Positions 34,800 to 43,125 of a DNA stretch of 64,000 nucleotides are shown here, in pieces; positions within the stretch are counted from its first letter, which is position 1, and each line of letters begins with the position of its first letter. The stretch is from Kribbella sindirgiensis. Lineage in GTDB: Bacteria > Actinomycetota > Actinomycetes > Propionibacteriales > Kribbellaceae. The position numbers were made by a program, and so were the translations under genes. Under the pieces are notes generated by a model. It had not been told where the DNA came from and made no database searches. It worked only from the letters and a program-made list of their open reading frames with translations. The stretch spans positions 833,576 through 897,575 of the forward strand of contig NZ_SJKA01000001.1 of assembly GCF_004331435.1 (NCBI RefSeq). Reading direction: 5' to 3'.

Positions 34800-35372
34800 T
34801 CAATCCTCTCGGGTCAGGCGGCGTACCAGACGGGCGGTGATCGCCTCCACGTCGTACGGGCGTCCGGTGCCCGGAGTGAGCTGGTCGAGGACCAGGCCGT
34901 CGATGGCGAAGTGCAGCAGGCGGATCTCCTCGGCGCTGCCCGGCAGGCCGGCGTTCGCATTGAAGGCGACGTCGGCGTCGAAGCCCTGGCGGAGCGTGCG
35001 CGACAGGATCTCGTGCAGGCCCGGGCGCCGAGCTGCTTCGAGGCGGAGCTCGAGGAGGGCGAGTGTGAGCTCCGGGCGGCCGAGTAGGCGCTCGACGATG
35101 TAGTGGACGTAATCCGTCATGAGTTCGAGGCCCGGCTCGCGGTTGGCGAGCGGCGCGAGGACGGCCTCGTCCGGGGCGAGGCGCTCGAAGATCCGCTCGC
35201 CGAGCGCGCCGAGCAGCGCGTCGCGGGTCTTGAAGTAGTTGGACGCCGTACCGGCCGGGAGTCCGGCGGCGGCGTCGACGGCTCGGTGGGTCAGGCCGCG
35301 GGCGCCGGCCTCCGCGAGCACGGCGAGGCCCGCGTCGGCCAGTTGGGTACGGCGTTCCGGATTCCGGGGCAT
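34800..35372 (-). CDS. TetR-family transcriptional regulator
   Basis: A 190-residue TetR protein with an N-terminal HTH (ADAGLAVLAEAGARGLTHRA, VDAAAGLPAGTASNYFKTRD) and a variable ligand domain. TAGCCT on the minus strand (35385-35380) is seven bases before the ATG, so it is probably leaderless. It is divergent from the glyoxalase-like gene with a 73-base intergenic region carrying an inverted repeat, so it likely controls both. Confidence 0.9.
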   Translation of the reverse strand: MPRNPERRTQLADAGLAVLAEAGARGLTHRAVDAAAGLPAGTASNYFKTRDALLGALGERIFERLAPDEAVLAPLANREPGLELMTDYVHYIVERLLGRPELTLALLELRLEAARRPGLHEILSRTLRQGFDADVAFNANAGLPGSAEEIRLLHFAIDGLVLDQLTPGTGRPYDVEAITARLVRRLTRED

Positions 35373-35373
35373 G

Positions 35374-35431
35374 TTGACAAGGCTAGCAGAGTTCCACTAC
35401 AACTGTCGTACACAACAACAACATCTGTAGT
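35374..35431 (+). promoter_or_regulatory. divergent promoter and TetR operator
   Basis: Plus-strand TTGACA (35374-35379) and CTACAA (35397-35402), 17 bases apart, form a good promoter for the VOC gene. An inverted repeat ACTACA/TGTAGT (35396-35401 and 35426-35431) overlaps this -10 and the start site, the expected position for TetR repression. Confidence 0.5.
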
Positions 35432-35445
35432 AGTCAGGAGAGCGT

Positions 35446-35862
35446 ATGCAACCCGCAGCATTCGGCGCGACCGTGGTCACCGACCGTCCCTCGGACGTCG
35501 CCGCCTTCTACACGCAGTACCTCGACCTGCAGGTCGGGATCGATCTCGGCTGGTTCATCACGGTCCGCCGCGGCTCGGCGGACTGGGAGCTCGCGATCAT
35601 GGAGCGCGGCCACCCGACGATTCCGGCAGCGGTGTCGGCACAGACCGAGAGCAGCAACGTCTTCGGCTTCGTCGTCGACGACGCCGACAAGATCGCCGCC
35701 GCGTTGCGCGAGGGCGGCGTACAGCTGGAGGGCGACCCGAAGACGGAGGTCTTCGGGCAGCGGCACTTCTTCGTGCGCGACCCGGCCGGCACCTGGATCG
35801 ACGTGATCCAGCTCGTCGAACCCGACCCGGAATGGGCTGCGGCCAACCTGCCTACAGCGTAA
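35446..35862 (+). CDS. VOC-family (glyoxalase/bleomycin-resistance-like) protein
   Basis: A 138-residue two-module VOC protein: FGATVVTDRPSDVAAFYTQY at the N-terminus and FGQRHFFVRDPAGTWIDVIQ at the C-terminus, where Glu is absent from the usual metal position. Members sequester antibiotics or act as lyases and dioxygenases. It is probably repressed by the divergent TetR protein. AGGAG lies upstream of ATG 35446. The 3' end overlaps the convergent quinone oxidoreductase gene by 11 bases. Confidence 0.85.
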   Translation: MQPAAFGATVVTDRPSDVAAFYTQYLDLQVGIDLGWFITVRRGSADWELAIMERGHPTIPAAVSAQTESSNVFGFVVDDADKIAAALREGGVQLEGDPKTEVFGQRHFFVRDPAGTWIDVIQLVEPDPEWAAANLPTA

Positions 35863-36829
35863 GGAGAACTTTGCCGAGTTGGGTGGACTGCTCCAGCGTC
35901 TCGTGCGCCTTCGCGACCTCGGCGAGCGGGAACGTGGAGTGCACGACGGGGAAGACCTTGCGCTCCGCGATCAGCGGCCAGACGTGGCCGACGACCTCGG
36001 CGATGATGCGGCCCTTGTCCGCCACCGAACGGAACCGCAGACCGGTGGCGATCACCGAGCCGCGCCGGCTGAGCAGCCGCCCGAGGTCCAGTTCGCCCTT
36101 GGCGCCGCCCTGCATCCCGATCACCACCAGCCGCCCGTCGTACGCGAGCGACTTCACGTTGTCGGTCAGGTACTTCGCGCCCATGATGTCGAGGATCACG
36201 TCGGCGCCCGCGCCCTTCGTCGCCTCGCTCACCACGGACGCCCACTCGGCGTCCTTGTAGTTGATCGCGACGTCCGCGCCGAGCCGGGTGCAGAACTCCA
36301 TCTTCTCCTTGGTGCCGACCGTGGTCAGCACCCGCGCGCCGTGCGCCACGCCGAGCTGGATCGCCATCGAGCCGATCCCGGACGAGCCGCCGTGCACGAG
36401 CAGCGTCTCGCCCGCCTTGAGATGCGCGGTCATGAAGATGTTCGACCAGACGGTCGCGACCACCTCGGGCAGCGCGGCCGCACTGACCAGGTCGAGACCG
36501 TCCGGTACGGACATCACCTGCGGAGCGGGTACGACGACCTTCTCGGCGTACCCGCCGCCGGCGAGCAGCGCGCAGCACTCGTCACCGACGGCCCATCCCT
36601 CGACCTCGGCGCCGACCGCGGCGATCCGGCCGGACACCTCGAGGCCGATCGTGCCGGGAGCGCCCGGCGGAGGCGGATAGAAGCCCTGGCGCTGGAGCAG
36701 GTCGGCGCGGTTCACTCCGGCGGCGACGACGTCGATGACGACCTCGTCGACGGCCGGTTCCGGGGCCGGGATCTCGCCGATCCCGAGAACGTCGATTCCG
36801 CCGGCACCATCCACCACGACAGCTCGCAT
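35852..36829 (-). CDS. NAD(P)H:quinone oxidoreductase (PIG3-like MDR)
   Basis: A 325-residue MDR protein with GVNRADLLQRQGFYPPPPGA, then the nucleotide site LLVHGGSSGIGSMAIQLG. The N-terminal motif matches the PIG3/TP53I3 quinone reductase group, and there are no zinc ligands. I choose ATG 36829 over TTG 36838 because TAGGTT on the minus strand (36842-36837) ends seven bases before it. Confidence 0.88.
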   Translation of the reverse strand: MRAVVVDGAGGIDVLGIGEIPAPEPAVDEVVIDVVAAGVNRADLLQRQGFYPPPPGAPGTIGLEVSGRIAAVGAEVEGWAVGDECCALLAGGGYAEKVVVPAPQVMSVPDGLDLVSAAALPEVVATVWSNIFMTAHLKAGETLLVHGGSSGIGSMAIQLGVAHGARVLTTVGTKEKMEFCTRLGADVAINYKDAEWASVVSEATKGAGADVILDIMGAKYLTDNVKSLAYDGRLVVIGMQGGAKGELDLGRLLSRRGSVIATGLRFRSVADKGRIIAEVVGHVWPLIAERKVFPVVHSTFPLAEVAKAHETLEQSTQLGKVLLTL

Positions 36830-36857
36830 GCTGCCCAACCTACCCTCAGCGCTCGAC

Positions 36858-37718
36858 TCAGCGCTCGACCAGTTTTGCCAGGTCCTGCGCGATCGAGTCG
36901 AGGTAAGTGGTCTCGCCTATCGACTGGAACCAGTCCCATAGTTCGAGCGAGTGATAGAGCCGGTAGAGGTCGATCCGGTCCGCGGGTACGGCGCCGTACC
37001 CGTCGGTGAGGCCGGCGAGCTTCTCGGGGTTGTCGTGGGCGGAGTACTGGATCGTCTTCGCCAGGTCGATGAGCGGATCGGCGGCGATCGCGTTCTCCAC
37101 GTCGATGAACCCGTTCACGCGCCAGGTCGCCGGGTCCACGACGATGTTGCCCTCGTGGAAGTCGTTGTGACACAGGACAGCTGCTGTGTTGTCCGCGAAC
37201 AGGTGCTTCTTTTGCTCGACGTGCGCGGCGATCTTCGCGTGCAGCTCGAGGTCTCCGCCCAGCTGCTCGAACTCTTGCAGCTTCTTCGCGAACTGCCGTC
37301 GCATGTACTGGTCGTTGTCCGGCAACGGGTCGAGGATCTGATCGGTCAGATAGCCGTACTCCGGTTGCGGGATGCGGTGAACGCGCTGCAACAGGTCGCC
37401 GAGCTGCGCGTACATCGCCCGCCAGTCCGGCGGCTCGGCCTCGGACAGCGGAACGCCGTCGATCTTCGACAGCATCGTGACGCCGTCGCCGACATGCATC
37501 ACCCGTGGGATCGAGCCGGCGAGCTCTTGCTCCAGCATCCCGTAGACGTGGACTTCCTTGGCCTGCTTCCAGAGCCACTCCGGCGCGTAGACCTTCACGA
37601 TCACCGGGTCGGCGGACGTGCGCACCTCGTACACGGTGCTCAACTGCCCGCCGGTGCGCTCCACGACCTCACTGACGTCGAGCCCGACGACATCCCTCAC
37701 CAGTTGCGCGACATCCAT
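36858..37718 (-). CDS. phosphotransferase-family (APH-like) kinase
   Basis: A 286-residue aminoglycoside-phosphotransferase-fold kinase with ATP-binding Lys in VIVKVYAPEW, the catalytic loop CHNDFHEGN and the metal-binding FIDVENA. The substrate may be a small metabolite, and antibiotic resistance is not implied. TAGGTT on the minus strand (37730-37725) ends six bases before the ATG, so it is probably leaderless. Confidence 0.85.
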   Translation of the reverse strand: MDVAQLVRDVVGLDVSEVVERTGGQLSTVYEVRTSADPVIVKVYAPEWLWKQAKEVHVYGMLEQELAGSIPRVMHVGDGVTMLSKIDGVPLSEAEPPDWRAMYAQLGDLLQRVHRIPQPEYGYLTDQILDPLPDNDQYMRRQFAKKLQEFEQLGGDLELHAKIAAHVEQKKHLFADNTAAVLCHNDFHEGNIVVDPATWRVNGFIDVENAIAADPLIDLAKTIQYSAHDNPEKLAGLTDGYGAVPADRIDLYRLYHSLELWDWFQSIGETTYLDSIAQDLAKLVER

Positions 37719-37761
37719 GCGTCGAACCTACGAACCACGTCCAGCGATTTTCAGTCGTCTT

Positions 37762-38301
37762 TCAGTCGTCCAAGTCCGACCAGGTGTCGACGTCGTTGCC
37801 TGAGTGGGTCGGGTCGGTCCACGCGAGGTCGAGGCCGGCGAGCGTCCGGCGTACCGACTTGTCCCTCGGATCGCCGACGTCCCGGATCGCCTGAGCCAAC
37901 GCAGTACGCCGGTACGCGGCCGCGAGCTGCTGCTCCTGCCCGTCCGTGTCACGCAGCCCAAACCCGTCGCGTTCCCCAAGCCCCGCGACAAGGGCCGTCA
38001 CGTCCTCCTCGGTGATCCACGGCAGGTCACAGCTCACCACCACGACCACGGGCGCCGTCCCAAACGTCAGCCCAGCCGCCAACCCCGCCACCGGCCCACC
38101 CGACGGCGGGTCCTCCACCGTCCACTCCACCTCCCGGTACGTCGTACGCACCGGCCCCACCACCACGGTCGAGGCGGCTCCCGCCGTCGCCGTCAACACC
38201 CGATCCAGCAACGACATCCCGTCCAGCACGAGCATCGCCTTGTCCACCCCACCGAACCGAGTAGACCCGCCCCCCGCCAGCACGACCACGTCAAACTCCA
38301 C
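37762..38301 (-). CDS. MobA-like nucleotidyltransferase
   Basis: A 179-residue NTP-transferase with the MobA signature VVVLAGGGSTRFGGVDKAML, then GGPVAGLAAGL and VVSCDLPWITEEDV. MobA attaches GMP to molybdopterin; other members transfer different nucleotides, so the substrate is provisional. GTG 38301 is preferred because the conserved strand starts there; TTG 38340 would add 13 residues. Confidence 0.8.
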   Translation of the reverse strand: MEFDVVVLAGGGSTRFGGVDKAMLVLDGMSLLDRVLTATAGAASTVVVGPVRTTYREVEWTVEDPPSGGPVAGLAAGLTFGTAPVVVVVSCDLPWITEEDVTALVAGLGERDGFGLRDTDGQEQQLAAAYRRTALAQAIRDVGDPRDKSVRRTLAGLDLAWTDPTHSGNDVDTWSDLDD

Positions 38302-38369
38302 CTCAGCAGTCTCGCACTCGTCGCGTCGTGTGAGGTTCAAGCTGTTGGGTTCTGCGGCACCATGGGGAG

Positions 38370-39161
38370 ATGAGGATTGCCGTGGTGCAGGCCGCCAGTA
38401 GCTATGACAAGGCTGCCAACCGGGACGCGGTCAGCCGTCTGGTCGCGGAGGCCGCGCAGGGCGGGCCTGACCTGGTGGTGCTGCCGGAAGCGATGATGTC
38501 CGACTTCGCGGTCGAGGGGGAGTCGGTGGCGGAGGCCGCCGAGGCGCTGGACGGCGAGTTCGTGACGACCCTCCGGAAGGCTGCGGTCGAGCACAGGGTG
38601 GCGATCGTGGCCGGGATGTTCGAACGCAGCTGTGACGAGCGCCGTCCCTACAACACCCTCCTGGCTGTCGGCGCTGACGGCGTACTGCTCGGCGCCTACC
38701 GCAAGATCCATCTGTACGACGCTTTCGGGTACAAGGAGTCCGACCAGCTGACACCTGGTGACGTAGCCCCAGTCGTAGTCCAGGTCGGCGGCCACTCGGT
38801 CGGTCTGATGACCTGCTACGACCTGCGCTTTCCAGAACTCTCCCGCGCGCTCATTGACGCCGGAGCCGAGGTGCTGGTCGTCCCGGCCGCCTGGGTCCGC
38901 GGACCGCTCAAGGAGCACCACTGGACCACTCTGCTCACCGCCCGAGCTGTGGAGAACACCTGCTACGTCGCAGCGGCTGCACAGAACGGCAAGAAGTACT
39001 GCGGTCTCAGCCAGGTCATCGACCCGCAGGGCATCGCGCTGGCGTCCGTAGGTGAGGTAGACGGACATGCGTTCGCTGAGATCTCTGCGGAGCGGCTGGC
39101 CGACGTACGCAAGCGCAACCCCTCCCTGCAGAACCGGCGGTACTCAGTCACGCCCAGCTGA
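38370..39161 (+). CDS. carbon-nitrogen hydrolase (nitrilase superfamily)
   Basis: A 263-residue amidase with the complete Glu-Lys-Cys triad: Glu40 in VVLPEAMM, Lys112 in YRKIHLYD and Cys149 in LMTCYDLRFPE. The last motif is typical of the Nit/omega-amidase-like branch. It starts at ATG 38370 with GGGGAG directly upstream. It is followed by cobC with no clear functional link. Confidence 0.9.
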   Translation: MRIAVVQAASSYDKAANRDAVSRLVAEAAQGGPDLVVLPEAMMSDFAVEGESVAEAAEALDGEFVTTLRKAAVEHRVAIVAGMFERSCDERRPYNTLLAVGADGVLLGAYRKIHLYDAFGYKESDQLTPGDVAPVVVQVGGHSVGLMTCYDLRFPELSRALIDAGAEVLVVPAAWVRGPLKEHHWTTLLTARAVENTCYVAAAAQNGKKYCGLSQVIDPQGIALASVGEVDGHAFAEISAERLADVRKRNPSLQNRRYSVTPS

Positions 39162-39216
39162 CCAGTGCGCGGACCGGGCGGTCCGTAAGAGTCGCTGACC
39201 CGTTAGCCTCCTGGGC

Positions 39217-40284
39217 GTGGCGGATGGGTTTGATCTGGAGCATCACGGCGATCTCGAGGTCGGTGAGGGGCTGGTCGACCTCGCCGTCAACGTCCGCGCG
39301 GGCACACCCCCGCCCTGGTTGCTCGACGCGATCACGGCGAGCCTGACCGAGCTGGCGGGGTACCCACGGCAGGACGCGGCCCTTGCGGCGGTCGCGCACC
39401 GGCACGGTGTCGCGCCGGACCGGGTGCTGTTGACCGCGGGGGCGGCGGAGGCGTTCGTCCTGATCGCACGGGCGTTCCGGCCGCGCCACCCGGTCGTGGT
39501 GCATCCACAGTTCACCGAGCCCGAGGCCGCGCTGCGTTCGGCCGGGCACCTGGTCGACCGGGTGATCCTGCGGCCCGAGAACGGGTTCACGCTGGACCCG
39601 TCCGCCGTACCGGCCGACGCTGATCTCGTTGTCATCGGTAACCCCACCAACCCGACGTCGGTACTGCATCGCGCCGACGACCTGCGCGAGCTGGCGCGAC
39701 CCGATCGGATCCTGGTCGTCGACGAGGCGTTCATGGACGCCGTACCCGGTGAGCCCGAGTCGCTCGCCGGCGCGTCCATCCCCGGGCTCGTGGTGGTGCG
39801 GAGCCTGACGAAGACGTGGGGACTCGCGGGTCTGCGGGTCGGGTACGTCATTGCCGGCGCGGGGCTGATCGAGCAACTGGCCGCGGTCCAGCCGCACTGG
39901 CCGGTGTCCACTCCTGCACTCGCGGCAGCAATTGCCTGCAGCAACGAGCGTGCCGTCGCGGAAGCGGCCCAGGCTGCCCTCGACATCGAACGCCACCGTG
40001 TCCATCTGCTTGACAGTCTCGGAACAGTGAACGGACTTTCGACGTACGGCGTGGCGCGTGCGCCGTTCGTCCTCGTGCACGTGCCGGGGGCGGCGGAGGT
40101 GCGGGAATCCCTGCGTACACAGGGGTTTGCGGTCCGGCGCGGGGATACGTTCCCGGGTCTCGGGCCGGACTGGTTGCGGATCGCCGTACGGCCCGAGGAC
40201 GTGACCGACGGGTTCGTGAAGGTGCTGGCGGATCTGCTGCCGCGCAATCGAGTTGGCGCTGTAACGCGCGAGGGGTTTAGCTGA
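39217..40284 (+). CDS. cobC: PLP-dependent CobC-like aminotransferase (Rv2231c type)
   Basis: A 355-residue fold-type I PLP enzyme with VIGNPTNPTSVLHR, VVDEAFMDAVPG and the PLP Lys in SLTKTWGLAGLRVGY. It matches the actinobacterial L-threonine-phosphate decarboxylase-like group named for Rv2231c. Other cobalamin genes are absent from the window. TAGCCT at 39204-39209 is seven bases before the GTG start, so it is probably leaderless. It ends 83 bases before the DGGA-repeat gene. Confidence 0.82.
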   Translation: MADGFDLEHHGDLEVGEGLVDLAVNVRAGTPPPWLLDAITASLTELAGYPRQDAALAAVAHRHGVAPDRVLLTAGAAEAFVLIARAFRPRHPVVVHPQFTEPEAALRSAGHLVDRVILRPENGFTLDPSAVPADADLVVIGNPTNPTSVLHRADDLRELARPDRILVVDEAFMDAVPGEPESLAGASIPGLVVVRSLTKTWGLAGLRVGYVIAGAGLIEQLAAVQPHWPVSTPALAAAIACSNERAVAEAAQAALDIERHRVHLLDSLGTVNGLSTYGVARAPFVLVHVPGAAEVRESLRTQGFAVRRGDTFPGLGPDWLRIAVRPEDVTDGFVKVLADLLPRNRVGAVTREGFS

Positions 40285-40367
40285 GGTCCACTTTGCGCAC
40301 AGGATGGCCAGTGCCCCCGGTGGTATGCCCCGGGCAACTTCTGGCCGTTCGCGAAGGGAGCAGCACA

Positions 40368-40865
40368 ATGGGTCTCAACGATGACGACATGAACACCTCG
40401 TCCGAAGGTGGCGCCGGCGAGTACGGAGGCTCGGGCGAAGGCAACGACACCACGGCCGGCGGTTCGACCGCTGCTCCCGGCGGCGGGGGTTCCGGGTACG
40501 GCGGGGAGTCGTCGGACGGCGGCGCTGACGGTGGAGCCGATGGCGGTGCGGGCGGCGGCGAAGGACCGGCCGATGGTGGCGCCTCCCCGGGCACGCAGGA
40601 CGGTGGCGCTGACGGCGGGGCCGGCGAAGGAACCGCGGACGGCGGCGCGAACCCCAGCGGAACCGACGGCGGAGCTGACGGTGGCGCCGGAAACTACGGC
40701 GAAGGCCCTGCGGACGGCGGCGCGAACGCCGGCGGGACCGACGGTGGCGCTGACGGCGGCGCCGGTGGTGAAGGCTCGGGTTCGGGTGGGTCCGAGGGTG
40801 GCTCTGATGGTGGGGCAGATGGCGGTGCGGACGGTGGCGCCGGCGGGAACTCCGGAAGCTGGTGA
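40368..40865 (+). CDS. acidic low-complexity DGGA-repeat protein, possible modified-peptide substrate
   Basis: A 165-residue protein with a short leader (MGLNDDDMNTSSEGG) and a long Gly/Ala/Asp body holding 15 copies of DGGA, grouped as triplets, pairs and singles with spacers such as GEGPA, SPGTQ and NPSGT. It has no Lys, Arg, His, Cys, Ile, Val or Phe, only three Tyr, and a C-terminal Trp. There is no signal peptide. ATG 40368 follows GAAGGGAG. The stop overlaps the JmjC oxygenase start as GTGA, so the two are made together. I infer a substrate for oxygenase modification; a structural or metal-binding role is possible. Confidence 0.75.
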   Translation: MGLNDDDMNTSSEGGAGEYGGSGEGNDTTAGGSTAAPGGGGSGYGGESSDGGADGGADGGAGGGEGPADGGASPGTQDGGADGGAGEGTADGGANPSGTDGGADGGAGNYGEGPADGGANAGGTDGGADGGAGGEGSGSGGSEGGSDGGADGGADGGAGGNSGSW

Positions 40866-42163
40866 CCACCGTGCCGGAGGCCGGGCCGTTCCCGCTAAAC
40901 AACCATGGGGCCGAGCAGTCGTCGGCCGATGGCGTTGAGCAGTTGCGAGACGACCGCCCGGCACTCCGGCGCTGTGTGGCGGGAGATCTGGACGAGTTCG
41001 CGAACACCTACTGGGGTTCGCGAGCACTCCTGTCCCACGGCCCCGACCTCCCCGCTCCGTACGACGACCTGTTCAGCCTCGACGCCGTCGACGAACTACT
41101 GTCCCGCCGCGGCCTACGGACACCGTTCCTCCGGATCGCGAAGAACGGGTCGGTGGTCGGAGACAGCCAGTTCACCGGGCCGGCCGGTGCCGGCGCCGAG
41201 ATCGCGGACCAGGTCCGCGACGACAAGGTCGCCGCGCTGTTCGCCAGCGGGCACACCGTAGTACTGCAGGCCCTGCACCGGACCTGGCCGGCCTTGGTCG
41301 ACTTCTCCACCCAGCTGTCCGCGGACGCGGGTCACCCGGTGCAGATCAACGCCTACATCACCCCGGCCGAGTCGCAGGGGTTCTCCGCGCACTACGACGT
41401 ACACGACGTGTTCGTACTGCAGGTAGCCGGCGAGAAGCACTGGACCGTGCACGAGCCGGTCCATCTCGACCCGCTCCGCAACCAGCCGTGGACCGACCAC
41501 GCGCGGGCCGTTGGAGAAGCGGCACGCGACCAGGCACCGGTGATCGACGAGGTACTACGGCCCGGTGATGCGCTGTACGTGCCCCGCGGCTTCCTGCACT
41601 CGGCCAAGGCACTGGGTGGCGTGAGCGCACACCTGACCGTCGGACTCCACACCCTGACGCGCTACCTGCTCGTCCAGGAGCTGGCCGCACTGGCTGCGGA
41701 CCAAGCGTCTCTGCGGACCGCTCTGCCTCTCGGCTTCGACCCTGGCGACCCAGAGCAACTAGCCCAGATCATGCCGCAAGTGGTCGAACTCTTCACGCAC
41801 GAGCTCCGTACGGCGACCCCGGGCGCACTGGCCGACCGTCTCCGTCGCCGTACCTGGTCCAGCAACCGCCCAGCTCCGCTCCCACCGCTGGCGCACGCCG
41901 CGTCCATCACCTCGCTGGCCGTCGGTACGACGGTCCGCCTCCGCGCAGGTCTCCGCTGCCGCCTTGTCCCCGGCGACCCGCTCGTCCTCCAACTCCCCGA
42001 CCGAACGATCACCTTCCCGCCCGCCACGACCGCGGCCGTCACAGAACTCGTCTCGGGCGCCGACTGCAAGGTAGGAAACCTCCCCGGCCTCGACGACGCC
42101 GACCAACTCGTCCTCGTCCGCCGCCTCCTCACCGAGGCAGTCGTAGTCGCCACCGCCCAGTGA
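40862..42163 (+). CDS. JmjC-domain Fe(II)/2-oxoglutarate oxygenase (RoxA/NO66-like)
   Basis: A 433-residue cupin-like hydroxylase. The facial triad is His177-Tyr-Asp179 (FSAHYDVHDVFVLQ) with distal His246 (VPRGFLHSA), and Lys192 in GEKHW is placed to bind 2-oxoglutarate. The C-terminal half is helical with a winged-helix-like end, as in the ribosomal-oxygenase group that hydroxylates protein side chains. Translation is coupled to the DGGA-repeat gene through a GTGA overlap, which makes that peptide the first candidate substrate. A ferredoxin gene follows 40 bases later. Confidence 0.85.
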   Translation: MTTVPEAGPFPLNNHGAEQSSADGVEQLRDDRPALRRCVAGDLDEFANTYWGSRALLSHGPDLPAPYDDLFSLDAVDELLSRRGLRTPFLRIAKNGSVVGDSQFTGPAGAGAEIADQVRDDKVAALFASGHTVVLQALHRTWPALVDFSTQLSADAGHPVQINAYITPAESQGFSAHYDVHDVFVLQVAGEKHWTVHEPVHLDPLRNQPWTDHARAVGEAARDQAPVIDEVLRPGDALYVPRGFLHSAKALGGVSAHLTVGLHTLTRYLLVQELAALAADQASLRTALPLGFDPGDPEQLAQIMPQVVELFTHELRTATPGALADRLRRRTWSSNRPAPLPPLAHAASITSLAVGTTVRLRAGLRCRLVPGDPLVLQLPDRTITFPPATTAAVTELVSGADCKVGNLPGLDDADQLVLVRRLLTEAVVVATAQ

Positions 42164-42203
42164 CCATCGGTGGTTGAAGTCGGCAACCGTATCGTGAGGT
42201 GGC

Positions 42204-43115
42204 GTGGACCTCGGTGACGTCAGATACCGCCCGGAGACCGGCTGCGCAGCACAAGCCGACCTCCGTCACGACTCCCTGACCGCAACCGCCCCACCCGCCG
42301 AACGCTGGCTCCTCATCGAATCCCACACCCCCTGGCCCCGCCAAGCCCTAACCGCCCTCCAGCGCAGCTCATCTGATCTTGGACTGGGTGATGTGGTTGC
42401 GCGGAGATGTCGAGAGTTGGGGATTCGGCCGGTGCTGATCCGCCGGTTCGGTCGCGTCGATCGGACTGGTCCCCGGCGGTGGGGACTGGTGGACTGCCGC
42501 CCCGGGCACGAACTGGTTCGCTGGGGCGACCTGCCGACGGACGAACACCTGCTCGAGGTCCTCGCCGGCAAGGACACAGGACAGGTGAGCACCGCGCCCA
42601 TCTACCTCGTGTGCACCCACGGACGACACGACGCATGCTGCGCCGTCCGCGGACGCCCGGTCGCGGCCACCCTGACCGCCGCCTACCCAGAACGCACCTG
42701 GGAATGCAGCCACATCGGCGGCGACCGCTTCGCCGCGAACGTCGTCGTCCTGCCGCACAGCCTGTTCTACGGGCAGGTCGCACCGGCCCGCGCCGCCGAA
42801 CTCGCCAAGCAGTACGACGAGCGCGCCGTCGTACCCGATCTCCTCCGTGGATCGGGTGCGTTCATCCCGCCCGTCCAAGCCGCCCAGCACTTCGCCCGCG
42901 CCGCCGGTCACTCACCCGCGGTCGACAACCTCCTCCCGCACACCGTTGCAGTCCTCGCCGAGCACCGCTGGCGAATCCTCCTCGCATCCACCAACGGCTT
43001 GATCGCCGTCGAAGTCTCGGCCCACCTCGACACCGTCGATGCCCGCCTGACCTGCGCGGGTTCCTCCCCCGCCCAGATCCGCCGCTTCGAACTCCACAAC
43101 CTGACCCCAGCCTGA
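42204..43115 (+). CDS. sucrase/ferredoxin-like (Trx-fold [2Fe-2S]) protein
   Basis: A 303-residue sucrase/ferredoxin-like family protein. The cluster region is VCTHGRHDACCAVRG (Cys137, Cys145, Cys146) and ECSHIGGDRFAANVVVLP (Cys168), with the family GGxRFAAN motif. It probably transfers electrons, and could keep the neighbouring oxygenase iron reduced, which is inference. The GTG start has TATCGT at 42190-42195, eight bases upstream, so it may also have its own leaderless transcript. Confidence 0.88.
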   Translation: MDLGDVRYRPETGCAAQADLRHDSLTATAPPAERWLLIESHTPWPRQALTALQRSSSDLGLGDVVARRCRELGIRPVLIRRFGRVDRTGPRRWGLVDCRPGHELVRWGDLPTDEHLLEVLAGKDTGQVSTAPIYLVCTHGRHDACCAVRGRPVAATLTAAYPERTWECSHIGGDRFAANVVVLPHSLFYGQVAPARAAELAKQYDERAVVPDLLRGSGAFIPPVQAAQHFARAAGHSPAVDNLLPHTVAVLAEHRWRILLASTNGLIAVEVSAHLDTVDARLTCAGSSPAQIRRFELHNLTPA

Positions 43116-43125
43116 CCCCGGCCGA

